From Dipetalonema caudispina (lineage: Eukaryota; Nematoda; Chromadorea; Rhabditida; Onchocercidae), in assembly GCA_013365325.1 (NCBI GenBank), contig JABVXV010000125.1, forward strand, positions 1 through 64,000: a stretch of DNA of 64,000 nucleotides. The letters are read 5' to 3'. Shown piece after piece: positions 1 to 12,651 of this stretch; position 1 is the stretch's first letter; every line of letters begins with the position of its first letter. The position numbers and the translations under genes were made by a program. The notes beneath the pieces were generated by a model. That model did not search any database. It was not told the DNA's origin and saw nothing but the letters and a program-made list of their open reading frames with translations.

Positions 1-119
<119 letters not shown>

Positions 120-2189
120 TTTCTGATCATGAAATGAAATTAGCGACAATAGATGTTATGCTAATTTATGTTAAATAGATGATATAAACAAAAATGATTG
201 CATAAGGAATAAATCCCAGCTGTGTCATAATGTAATGGAAATTTAGGAGTGTCATCTAAAAGTGAGTGAGGCACGTGAATGAAATCGAATAACTCTGTGA
301 TAGTAATGCCTATCAAATAATGCATTGGATAGGAATGAGTGAGACATGTTTGAAATCTTACAAGAATGTTAATTTTCTATTTATCTTTCAATTCGATGAA
401 ATCAATTTATTAATTTCATTTATTTATCAATCAATTATACATTTTTTTTCTTTCTCATATCAATTCTTATTATCCATCTTAACTAAAATAGTTTTTGTCT
501 TCCTTTTTGTTTTCTCTTTTAACTTTTAGCAAAATTTTACTCTAGGAATCGATTTATTGATTAATTAGTTGTATTGATTGATTAATTCGTGAATTATCGT
601 TCTTGTTTAAAGACTATTAAAAAATCGAATTCATCATATGAAGCATTACAAATCGTTTAATGCTTCAATGATTTTCATTTGATTTACTAACAAATTCGAT
701 TTATTTAAAAGGATGAAAACGAAGAGGTGGAGAAAGCGATAATTTTCATTTATTATTTTAGTTTTCCAACTAATTCTTCGTCATCCATTTGCTTACATAT
801 TTGATGATAGAAAAGGATAGAGCAAAGAAGAAAAACGAATAATCTCAAAATATTTATAAGTAAGTAAATTTTAATAGAAAATTTGTCAAATTAGATTTAT
901 ACTAAATTAAATTTAACTTGAAATAACTAGCATCATTAAATCGTTATATTCTCGAGGAATCAAAAAAGAGTTTTTCTATCATCATTCTATTTCTTAAAAT
1001 AAAAAATAGAAAAATAATTTTGCTATTTATTATAATGTAATTGAATTTAAAAACAATCATTGATGAATTCATCAATTCAGTAAAAATTTTGCTTCGATGT
1101 CATACGATCATTAATTCCATTTCCGTTTTATTTACGATGATTGAAATAGAAGCAAAATGAATAATCAGTTGGGTCAGTACTTAAATATTAATCTTTTAGA
1201 GAGAAAAAACTAACAAAGATTTTTATTTATTTATGCCAAATTTTTACATTGAATGATCTTCGGTTTTTATTTTTTATTACGGAAAGAATTCAAAAACAAA
1301 ATTTTTTTTTCCAGTTTTTCAACTACAAAAACTCATTTTTTTCTGGTACATTTTCTGAAATTTCGAATAACTTCAAATTTTATTCCAACAAAAATGTCTG
1401 ACAAATCCTAAAACTTCTTAAGTTCACACACTTCATATATAATACCAAAGGGAAAAATGATACTTTCAAGGTTAGATTAAAAATAAATGACAAAAACGAT
1501 TTATAGTAATACTCTAATCGGAAATGATTTTGTGTTTTTGTTTGATAATTAGTAAAGTATTACAAAAGCTTTTTTTCAACTAAAAATAAAATGAATTATT
1601 TGTAGTACAACATTAATTGAATTCCTAGCAACTAGAAGTGCAAATGACTTACCGGAATCAATTTATCCGGATAAAATAAGTGGAAAAAAGAAGAATACGA
1701 TTTACCCTATGGATTTACTCCCATATGCTTTTACTAATTTTTGAATTTTTTTTTTTTTTAAATTGCAATTTCAAATCTTGTCTTGACATTATTTTTGAGT
1801 ATTAAGATGAAAAATTACTAACTCATTCAGTTTATGAAGCTATTAAAAAAAATCAAATTTAAAATTCAGAAGTAATCAAATGGATATTATTAGTTACTTC
1901 ATATCCTCTGCATCTGACATTATAGATTTCAAAAAATTTCATTGAAGTTAAACATTTCATTCAGAGTGCCTTGAAACAATTTAATTTCCTATTGATAAAC
2001 AAATCACTTCCACATTGTTTATAAATTATTAGCAACTGCAAACTCTTCATTGGTTTATCAAAATCCTTTCGTTTATCCATTTCCAATCATTTCAAGTGTT
2101 CTTTTGAGTAAATATTTGAGATGAAATTTTTATATTTAATGAAATTTCTTGCATTTCAAAGTTGCGAAATACAGCGTAACTGATATCTT

Positions 2190-2191
<2 letters not shown>

Positions 2192-2233
<42 letters not shown>
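2192..2233. repeat. (TA)n microsatellite
   Basis: About 21 uninterrupted AT dinucleotides in non-coding sequence. Confidence 0.95.
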
Positions 2234-2237
<4 letters not shown>

Positions 2238-5200
2238 TTTCGACTTCATTTCTTCAACAGTTTTCTGGAATTTAATTCAGCTATCCAATGAAATGATATA
2301 TCTTAATCTTATATCTTATATCTTCTGAAAAAATCGTAAAGTAATTTAAAGTAAGGTTTGAAGTTAAATTCCAAAATATTAAAGATTTAAAATGTAGAAG
2401 ATGTATATAGAAAGAAATTGATTAAACTTTAATCTTTTTTTTTTTTTTACTTATTTACCTAAATAAATCGATTCCGGCATATGTTTTCAGATCTAAGCTT
2501 TCATAATTGTTGGAAGCTCACTCCAGCAACACAAACACAAAATCATTTCCGGTTAAACCATTACGGCAAATCATTCTTCTTCATTATTAATTTGCTTTTG
2601 AAATTATTACTTCCTGTATAGAAAATTAAATATTTCTTTAAAAAATTGAATAAATTTTCATTTTCATTGGAAAAATCCAGCAATCAGTATGTTACAAATT
2701 TTTATTCATTCCTTCTCTTTTTTTTTTTTTTTTTTTGGAATGAAACGGAGAATGAGAAAATTGAATATATATTTTATGTAATGGCACTTAAGCTGAGAAA
2801 AATTGTCATTTGATAAAGATTAACAATACTGGATGAATTGGTCACAAATCCTGCGTAGATTAAAAAATATTTCGAAATTTCAAGCTATATCCATAATCCG
2901 GATCAGGAAAGTATCATAAGTAATAATCCATGCATTCAATTCCAATAATTCAATTTATTGTGTAATTTTTAGAAAACAATGTTGAAATAATTAATCTTAC
3001 TCGAAATAAACTTTTAATCAATCAAATTTCCCTCCTCTCTATCATATATCATTCTAGGCTTTTGTCATATCAACGTATCTCTTCTTTATTTCTCTGCCTC
3101 TTCACTCTCAAATCTTCCATTTTATTCTCTTATTATCAAAACTTTCATCTATTTTTAATTCGTATTTTTTTATCTCTTCCAATTCATACCTATCCTTTTG
3201 TTATCATTACTGTAGCGAAGTTAAAACTACTTCTAATTAATAAATTCGTTAAAAAAAAAAAAAAAAACTGAATTTCAATTTACAAAATCAAATGATTTGA
3301 AATTGCAAAGTATTAAATTCGTGCAATCGTAACAAATCAAACATCTAAAAATAATTTTATGAAGAGATTTTAAGCCACACCTATGAGTAAATTCCTGACG
3401 GTATTTGTAAATTTTGTAAAAATATCATAAGAGCATTTTGATGGATCACAGTTCACAAGAATTTTTGAAAAAATCAAATATGTTCATTTAAAAAAATTAA
3501 ATTTTTGAGCCAAAAGTACCAATTGAATTTTTTCTCCTTATGTTAATTCACCGTTTTGAATTATGCAATTGTCACACATAATGTAATGCTTCATTTAAAT
3601 TGTCATTTTTTTCAAATCAATTTCTCCGATATTTTGCATCCATCCATATGACAAACAACAATTCTCATCAAATCGTCACACTTTAAGAGCGGAAAATAAT
3701 TTGAAAATCGTAAGATGGGTAAAAGAAAGCTGAAGGAAGTGCGGAAGGGTTGCAATCGGAGTATGAAAAATGCTCTAAAGGAAAAGGGTAAATCTTAAAT
3801 TGAGGAAAATTGAGAAGTTGAAGACAGATAAATTTTAGCTCAACAAAATTAAAGTAACAATATTAAATTGACCCATTCCGTAGTTACTATTTTATATTCC
3901 CTTACTTTTTTACTCCCTTTTTACTTCCTAAATTAAATTTTTTTTTTTTTTATTTCTTTGTGACAATTTAGAAAAAAAATGTTTTAATTTTGTGAACAAT
4001 TTAAAATTTAAGAAAAAGATATTTTTTGATACTTTGATAGTATGAAAATTTCTATTCGAAACTTTTTCTTTTTTCTATTTTTGTCATTAATTCTTTTCTC
4101 AAATAAATTAAATTTTTTGTTTATTTCCTTCATTATTAAATATGTTGAAAATTTCTCAGAAATATCACACAATGTTATATAATTTTTGACAATATTTTAT
4201 TTTATCGTCTTAAAAGTTAAAATTTTTACTTCCTTTTTCTTTCTTAATTCATTTTTTTTTTCCCATAATTTTCAATCTATTCTACCACAAAAGCATAAAA
4301 TATCAAGGAATAATGCGAGAATTTATGTTATATTCGCTATTATATCTTTTAGTTATTCTTAAAAATTTGCTTGAAAAATGAAATATTTATATATGCAACA
4401 TCAATTCATTTGCATATTTGACAAATAAGAGTGTTTGGGAAAAGTGCGAGATTTCTTTATATTCTTTATTTGCACTTAATAATTTGTTTGAGTAATAAAA
4501 TATTCGATAATTTTAAATTAAACAAGGAAGGAAGCAAAATATTAATTTCTCCTCATATCATAACATCTCATTTGCATATTTAACAAAAAAAAAAAATTGT
4601 TCTATGATCAACAGAAATATTTTTGCACAATAATAATAATAAATAATATCTATAGATATAATCAATTGTTGATAACAGGTGTCATCATATGTTATTCAGT
4701 TAGTCAGTACATTCATAACCTGAAATCAATATGATCATTTGAATGTTTTTATTAACTTTTTTAATCGAACTCAAAATCATCTTTTTCTAATCTATTTGTT
4801 ACATATTTTCCAATTAGAAAAATGGCTGTTTTTTTTTTTTTTTTTTTCAGAAAAACAATTGATTTCCTTTTTTTTTTTTTTATTTCCAATTTCAATTTGA
4901 ACATCAAAATTATTTTGCAAATTTACACCATTTTTCTTTTCTTGCATTCATTTTCGTTAACATTTAGCCTAGGCTTGCATTTGGCCATTTTCGACCTATT
5001 GTTGCTCTTTGGTCGCTATTTCATTTCTTTCTTCATATTGTTAAGACCATTTATTGTAATAGCGATAAATAATGTTCATTGTTTCATACTTTAAGGCTTA
5101 TTATTTTTCATTTTTAAGTTATTGTCTGAAGTTCATTTTAGTTTTGCTTAGAGTTTAATCAAAAATTGGCGATGATGTGCAGATATTGAAAATTATTGTC

Positions 5201-6400
5201 AAATTGTTTAAATGTTAAGCAAATATAAGTTATATTTAGTTAAATTGTAGAACTTTGTTCCATTTTAGCTAAGATAACTTGGCTTATTAAATGTTTTATT
5301 CTAATTTTCAAAAAAATATTAGAAATTATCAGATTTAGAAGAATGGCAAGAATATATTTTGAGAAGAACTATTAAACTTAGTTATATAATTTAACATTTC
5401 CTTCATTTCTTGAAAAATTTGAAACTATTGGCTCTTGTAATTCATTAAATTTCTGCATATTTCGACTTAATTTTTCAATATTTCAATTATAATTCCAATT
5501 TTCTTGTTTTTTTTCTTCAGTTTTACTCTATTTTAGAATCCAAAATTAATCTTGGTCGCTTATGTGTCTTTAAAGACTTTGCTAATTTCATTGAATAAAA
5601 TAGTCCAAGCAATGTTAGCAATTATTTTTGAGCATCGAAAAAGAAAAGCAAGCTTTTTTCAGTACAATGAAATGCGTCATGAGGTAAACAGTTGTTGAAG
5701 AATTTTTGAATTGGAATTAAGAATTGAGGATAGGATGAGGACAAGAATAACAGTGCAAATTAATAAATGATTAATTAGTTCAGGTGTATTTATTTTATTC
5801 GCGTAATTTCCTAATTAATCTATGATTGAAGCGCTGTTATGAAAGGGAAATTTGAGATGAAATGGAAAGGGTACGAGTAACTCTTCTTCTGAGGGTTAAA
5901 GGTTGAAGAATCTCTCGAAATAATCAACTTCGTTAGATTTATTCGCTCCTTAATTGTGTTATTTGTTTATTTAAACTTTTCAATTCAACCGTCAAAAAGA
6001 TCTTTTGCTTATGTGATGAATCATAAACAAAGGATTTAACAAAGATGTAAAATTTAGAGTAATTGAAACTAATATCTATTTTCATTTTACTAATATTGGG
6101 AATAAGATATAATTGAAACCCATGCACTAATTAATGAAATAGGAGCCAAACATTAATTAATGAAATAGTTGAAAAAGTAAGCAAATTCTTTAGCAGCGAT
6201 GCCTATTGAATTGGATAGCCAAATATGTTTACCGAAGGAGTAAAGGCGAAATTCTTTTTTTTTCTAATTATTAATTCATTAATTTGAATATAAAATTCAA
6301 TTCTGCACCATTCAACTCAATCCATTTTTACTTCTTACTCTACTCAAGATTAGGTTCTTTTCTTATTAGCACTTATCTATCAACGACATTATCGTGGAAA

Positions 6401-6439
6401 ATGTTAAGTGAATGAGATAGATATTTATTCACTTAACAT
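6401..6439. repeat. Short perfect inverted repeat (13-bp arms)
   Basis: The arm ATGTTAAGTGAAT at 6401-6413 is exactly complementary to 6427-6439, with a 13-base spacer. There is no gene nearby and no T-run placement suggesting a terminator. It could form a small hairpin; its role is unknown. Confidence 0.7.
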
Positions 6440-9400
6440 ATAAATATTTAAATAATTTTACTTAATATTTTCTACTTTGATAGATTTACTTAACATTTCC
6501 TAAAATTTACTTCTTATCATCCTATTAAATTGTTACTTAATTGAGTAATTTTTGAATCAGGAATGAACTAAACTGATAAATAACTTTTAGTTTAAAAATA
6601 AACTAAACCAATGATTATCAGATATTGCTTACTTCAAGCATATTTAACAGTAATTTTCCAGTAATAAAAATATCTCCAATCATCGAGACTTAAAAAAGAA
6701 AAAAAAAGATTGGCTTCTTATGAAAATAGAAGTAAGTCTATTCTCGTTCATTTATACTCATAAAGTATTTATATCAGAATTCTCAAGTGACATTATGCAA
6801 TTTTCTAATAATATAGCATTAGGAATGATTTCTATTATCAAATGTTCCTTTCGAATGATTATTGCATGCTTTATATGCGATATGCATTCATGCATGCAAA
6901 AAAGCATAGTACTGTATTTACTATTATTTTTTTTTTTGTTAGTAATTAAAGACAAAAAAAAAAGATACGGTTAATTAGTAAGATGTTATATTATTTGATA
7001 CAAATTCCTATTTTAAGGATAATCATTTTCATGACCATTTCCCACCTTTTTTTTTTTCTTTTTTTTTTGGCTAAGAAGTAAAATATTAATTATATTATAA
7101 AACTACTTTGATTATGAATTATATTTTCATTTTAACAGCTTTTACCAAATAAGCCAAACTAACCAAGTATGTTATATCGAAAAGTTTAAGTAAACTGTGG
7201 AAATGTATTATTATTGGTACAGTATCATTTCACTTGAATTACAGTATCTAACGATTTTTTTATTATTCGTATTTAAAGATGCATACTGTATTCTAAGTTT
7301 AACTAACAACTTGAAATAGAAGGATGATAACTGTGGAATAGTTATGCGGTCTAGGATAGATATATCGAAGCAAGTTTTGTTAGTTGGTAAACTCATACCG
7401 TGATAGACTATTTAATTAACAATTCGTTAATTTATTAATTGAAAAGTGTAAAAGTGAAAGTTTGTTATATCATTTGGGTAGATAATCGTACAATAAAATA
7501 TGATATATCAATTATTGATTAGATTAATCAAATGCTAAACCAGTTTGATTTTTCAGGAATAAACGATTTTTTCATTTTCCCATACACTAATAATACAAGA
7601 AACCTGATTGAATGGAACAGTTGCTATAATTTTTATTCACATCTTTATTCATCCATTATCCTCGTCCAAACCAACATATCAGGAAAACGGTAAATTGCAC
7701 TCTTCCGATAATCCTTAATGGAATGATCCATTTCCCCTTCACCTCTGCTTTATCCATTTCCATTTCCGCATCTTTTATTACCACAGTAAAAAATTGTTTG
7801 CTATATTAACTTTCGGATTACAATTATTTTTCGATTTAAGACATGAGAAATATTCAAATTACCAGAAAATGCTACCTTCAATTTGCAAATTTCAAATGAA
7901 ATGAACTTAATCGATGATAATATTATCGCCAATTATAATGTCTCATAACATTTAGCAAACATTATAAAACTTTTAATGCAATATCTTTTTTAATATTATT
8001 TGATAAAAATCATTGCAACAAAAAAACAAAATATTTTTCCAACAAAATAGAAAATTTATTCGCAGAAGTTTTCTAATAAATGCGATATTTGGTAAATTTT
8101 TTTTCTCTTTTTTTTTCTTGCGAAATAAAAAAGTTTTCTTTTTTTAAATCTAAAATAGAAGATTTTCTCTTATATAGATAGATATGTAGTTTTTAATTTT
8201 GACCAATAGGAAGTTATTTGGAATAAAACAAGAAAATTGATGTAAAATTCAGCGTAAACATGAATTCTATGTAAATTAATTTATTCAATTTGTTGTGAAT
8301 TGCGAATAACTCGCATGTATAATCAGTAAGCTTAAATTGAACGGCTACTAAACAGAGAATCCTTTCAGAAAGGCTATTCATGCTTCAATCCGATAAATAT
8401 ACCGGAAGATGCGTTGCACTAAATGATTCTTTCCGTCTTCCGAAGTTATTTATAATTATGGAGTTATATAATTGCTTTGGCATTAAATTGAACTGAACTG
8501 AACTTAACCCTTTTTACTTCCCATTTGAAAGTTGCCATTGTATGAAATTATTTGGAGCGTTCATTTCAGCTTCTGAAATTATCCAAATGTAATTTTTACT
8601 AACTTTTACACTGCTATTTAAAGATGAAATTTTATTCAGTTTATAAAACTAAACAGAAAGATTATTTATGCTTCATATCGATAAAAATGTACAAATTTTA
8701 GAAATTTAATATTTCCATTTAACATTTGTAATAGCTAAAATGCATCTGAACAAATAAACTAAGTAATAAAGCAGTGGAAAGTATAATTTCAATTATCAGT
8801 AAAAAGCAACTGATTCAATCATTTAAGATTAATTAGACCAATAAATCATTGAGCAATAAGAATTGCTTATTGCCAGCTTTACTAACAGTAAGATTTAATG
8901 CTCTACTAGACAAATTTAAATTTTAAGTAAAATGTGCAAATAGTTAAAACAGTGAAATGATCAGTTATTTTTTGAAATTTCAAAAATTTTCATTTAATCA
9001 TAGATTTTTTCATGCATAAACTAACTAATGAAGGAAATTGAATAAAAGAAGGATGAACAAGATAGTAGCAAGTAATTAATAACTAAAAAAAATTTTTTTA
9101 ATTTTTTTTTTTCCATTTTTCATTTTGCTTAATAATTGCTAGCTTGCAAAAAGTCTCCAATGTAATCATCAGTGTTTTGCACTAAAAAATAATATGATTT
9201 TCAGACAGGCACTTTTTTTGAAGGGTGAGGATTTGGGAATAAACAAGGAATTAATAGAAATTTAGATATCAGTTGTCAATTTATCACATGACTGCATCAT
9301 TATCATTATTGTTGTTATCAGACTATCTATATTAAAATTGAATGTTTTTTTTTTCTCCTTGAACCTAATTAAAATTATTTAAGTTTTTTTCTGATATTTA

Positions 9401-9795
9401 TTAGAATAACTAAAATATCACATTCGTATACAATTTATAATGACACTTTAATGTCTATTTATAGCTATATCAAAATTACAAATAATAATTTTTATTTTTT
9501 CTAATGAATTAAAGCTTTTGAAGTTGATGTAAAATAAGAAAAAAGAAAAATGAAAGATAATTTTACTTATTTAATAAAATTTATTGCTAAAAATTGTCTC
9601 TTCTGCAGTAACTGCTTTTCGAAAATGAATATCCGTCAAAGTAAAATTTCTACCATTTAATTTAATTCTTTCATGTTGCCAATTTTAAATGCTTGTGAAA
9701 ATTGCTTTTACTTTGAATGATACTAAATGTAAAATGAAGGAGAAAGGAAAAGAAAAAAAAAAAAATTCAATTCAACATATATCGATGTAATTTCC

Positions 9796-9796
<1 letters not shown>

Positions 9797-9827
<31 letters not shown>
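9797..9827. repeat. Poly(A) tract
   Basis: About 31 consecutive A residues, followed within 60 bases by further A-rich tracts. It could be the tail of an old retrocopy, but no recognisable body precedes it. Confidence 0.9.
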
Positions 9828-9830
<3 letters not shown>

Positions 9831-11166
9831 TCCTTTACTAAAAAAAAAAAAAAGAATGAAAGGAAAAAAAAAAAAAGAAAAAGAGATATTTTCAGGTTAT
9901 TATAAATATTCTTCGAAATTGGAAGAATTGAAAAAAATCACTCTGAAGGAACGTATTTAAACAAAAATAAAAAAGGAATTTGGAATGAATAATTCAGTTG
10001 TATGGCTAGTAAATGCATATGTTAGTGATGACCATACTATGACCACTACAACTACTGGTGACACAATCGCACAATTTGCTACAGCCCTTTCAACAATTAT
10101 GTAAGTTGTACGCACAATTCTCTTTTTTTTTTTTCATTTCAAATATATCATTTTACATAGAAAATTTTTCATGGAAAAGAATGGAAGAAGAAAATTGCTT
10201 TATTCGGTTGTGTAAGAGTAGATTCCGGATTGAATCATGCTTTTGCATTTCCTGAAAAATAGACTTACAAAGCTTCATTTTATCCCTTAGTTTTAGCTTA
10301 ATTAAACAGATAACACGCGATATGTTGACTTTTTTGTTTAATTAAATCGTTTCAAAAAAAAAAAAAAAAAAAAAAAACTTTTACATCTTTGCAGAACTCT
10401 TATTCAAAGTTTCAGAATTTACCTTCCATTAATTAATAGAATTTAAGTGATAAAATTTGAGTTCTATTTCTTTTTTTAACGCGATATATTTTTTAGTTTT
10501 TTTTTTTTTCTATTTTTATCTTTCCCATAAACTTTTATTACTCCCAATCTTTCATTCTTTAATATTTTTGCACAAATTAATGTTGTTCAAAATCATTGAT
10601 GAAATTTTAATATCCATTCAAATTTCAAAATAATAGATAAAAAGTGAATGTAAAAGTGAATAATGTGGATAATAAAATGAAATTAATCAATGTTACGATT
10701 TTGACAGCTGATAATAATTTTAGAATCTTTTCACTTTAAAATTCATTTATGTTTTTTTTTTTTTAAAAAAAAAAGAAAGAAAAATCAATCATAAATATTT
10801 TTTTTTGTATGTTTGATTTTATAAACATACAAAGGGTATAATTATTAGCACTAATTACACTAATGCTTTCATTATGCTTATTATCATCAAGAACTGTTGA
10901 CTAATTGCTGTCATCCTCATTTTATCTCATTTTAACTCTTATCACTTTACTTTACATATCTTTTTTATTTTTTATGCTTCAACTCTTACTTCTATTTTCT
11001 TATTATATCAAATATCCTCATTCATTTCAATTTTTGTACTTCAACTTTTTTACAATCAGACCGCTCTTCTCGAATTGTATTGCTTATGTTAATCAAAATT
11101 TTACACAATTTCTTGAAGCTATACAATTATTGTAAGAATCAGATCTGTAAAAAAATCATTGAGTAA

Positions 11167-11213
11167 TTTGAAATTTCTTAAGGAAGAATCATTCTTCCAT
11201 AAGAAATTTCAAA
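11167..11213. repeat. 47-bp near-perfect palindrome
   Basis: Two 23-base arms are separated by a single base and differ at only one position. It lies about 190 bp outside the left arm of the large inverted repeat. The loop is too short for a microRNA precursor. Confidence 0.8.
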
Positions 11214-11400
11214 TGAATCAGTAATTATTTTATAGATTTTAAGGAAGCAATTCATAAAGATATATTTTTCCAGCCATTCAAATTAAGCCATAAAAAAAGA
11301 GCGAAGCTTGGGATTCTAAATAACCACTGCAGTTGTAAAATATTTCAATTAAAAAAATGTAATCTTTTTTGGATAATTTATGAAACAATATTTGTGATTG

Positions 11401-12030
11401 TTTATTTTCATATCAGAATGTTTTTAACTTTATTTGGAACTGTAATTTTTTCAAAATTAATCATAAATTGTCAAAGTATTGAAGATTTTCAGAAGTTCAT
11501 TTTAGAAATTTTGATTTGAAAAAATAAATACATAAATTGATAGAAAGTTTACTGTACTACTTAGACTTCTTTTTTGCTCAAAAATGTTGATAAAATCTTT
11601 GTAAGATTGAACATATATATTACTATTTGGTGTTCATCAATGATATTTCACGAAAAACTTCCTCAGCTCTAATTACTTCTATTTCTCAAATTTAAATTAG
11701 TCACTGAGAACTGTAAAAGTAAAAATAAACGCCGATAATTAGATGATGAAAATCTTCAAATTAATAAAATTTAAGGAAAAAAACGATTGGAATTTTTTGA
11801 AGGAAAACGTACGAAACCGATAGTTTATGCAGAAAGAACATGTAACAGTTGTTGAGGATAAAGGATATGATGTTTTATTTTTCAAAATGCTTTAGGATAT
11901 TTTGAACTTTGACCGTTAAAAAAAATTAATGAGTTTTCTGACTTGATAAATTCTACGAGGAAAATGCTACGTCTAGAAATGAAACCTTTCACCATCACGT
12001 AGATAGTAATCACGCGGGGACGGACGGAAC
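11401..12030 (+). repeat. Large inverted repeat, left arm
   Basis: This stretch is the reverse complement of about 13225-13897. The inner 420 bases (roughly 11590-12010) match at a level I judge by eye to be about 95 percent, with runs of 50 identical bases around the GCTACGTCTAGAAATG segment. The outer 190 bases are more diverged, and the other arm carries some 40-50 extra bases near 13700-13780. There is no long reading frame in either arm. It lies just upstream of the first receptor exon. Confidence 0.92.
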
Positions 12031-12422
12031 TTTTATATTAGTATCAGTTGGTGATAGAAGATTTTGTACTGTTATATTGATATTTTTTGAAGACATTTTA
12101 AAATTCTTCGATAATTATCAGAAATCGATGATTTTGCTTGAAATAGGCAATATTAAGTAATAAAAAATAAGGTGTAATTAGTAATGCATAGATTATCTTG
12201 GATTAGATGAAATAAAACTGCAAAATGTTGTAAAAATTTGAAAGTTATTCCCAGAAATAGGATGAATTAAAAAAGCTATCTATAATATACTGTTGGTTAT
12301 TTCTCGAAAATGACCTATTTAATCCAACACAAAATAACATTTTTCCTTCCTGCTATGGGACCTGAAATAGTCCCTCAGCTAAGAAAAATCAAGGAAATGA
12401 AATTTTCCTTTTTCTTTTATTT

Positions 12423-12425
12423 CAG
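12423..12425 (+). promoter_or_regulatory. Splice acceptor of the first receptor exon (candidate trans-splice site)
   Basis: A pyrimidine-rich tract ends in TTTATTTCAG at 12425. The first ATG after it is at 12652, so if a spliced leader is joined here the serine-codon repeat would be 5' untranslated. No upstream exon is recognisable. Confidence 0.55.
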
Positions 12426-12478
12426 CCTAAATAACACTTCAACATTGTCAGCAGCAACATCACCACTATTATCAGCAG

Positions 12479-12481
12479 CAC

Positions 12482-12520
<39 letters not shown>

Positions 12521-12650
12521 TACCATCATCCTTATTATCATCGCCATCATTATCATCATCAACAGTATCAACAACAGTAGCAACAACATCATCATCGTCA
12601 TCATCATCATCATCATCATCATTATCACTATCATCATCTTTATCATCAGT
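12479..12650 (+). repeat. Interrupted (TCA)n repeat in the first receptor exon
   Basis: An imperfect run of TCA/CCA/ACA trinucleotides is read as poly-serine in the receptor frame. That frame is open from the acceptor at 12425 through to the first transmembrane helix. No ATG occurs between 12426 and 12651, so it is either 5' UTR or, if an upstream exon exists, a Ser-rich extracellular N-terminus with two N-X-S/T sites. Confidence 0.85.
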
Positions 12651-12651
12651 G

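Larger units (their letters stand above)
120..11400. other. Long gene-free AT-rich stretch
   Basis: I see no exon chain, conserved domain or RNA gene here. Open frames are short and made of low-complexity Phe, Leu, Lys and Ile. The stretch contains homopolymer A or T runs (for example 9797-9827), a TA microsatellite near 2192-2233, and two short hairpins (6401-6439 and 11167-11213). It lies upstream of the receptor gene that begins near 12.4 kb and could carry its promoter or an outron, but nothing in it identifies a promoter. Confidence 0.6.

Noticed and set aside
11167..11213. microRNA precursor
   Set aside because: The stem is 23 bp with a one-base loop, too short and tight for Dicer processing of a pre-miRNA.
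12310..12425. ATG at 12310 as the receptor start
   Set aside because: The frame crosses a polypyrimidine tract and CAG acceptor that read as FSFFFYFS; this looks like intron or outron sequence, so the ATG is unlikely to be used.
12422..12646. Minus-strand poly-Met/Ile frame
   Set aside because: Antisense reading of the TCA repeat in the receptor exon; no coding signal otherwise.
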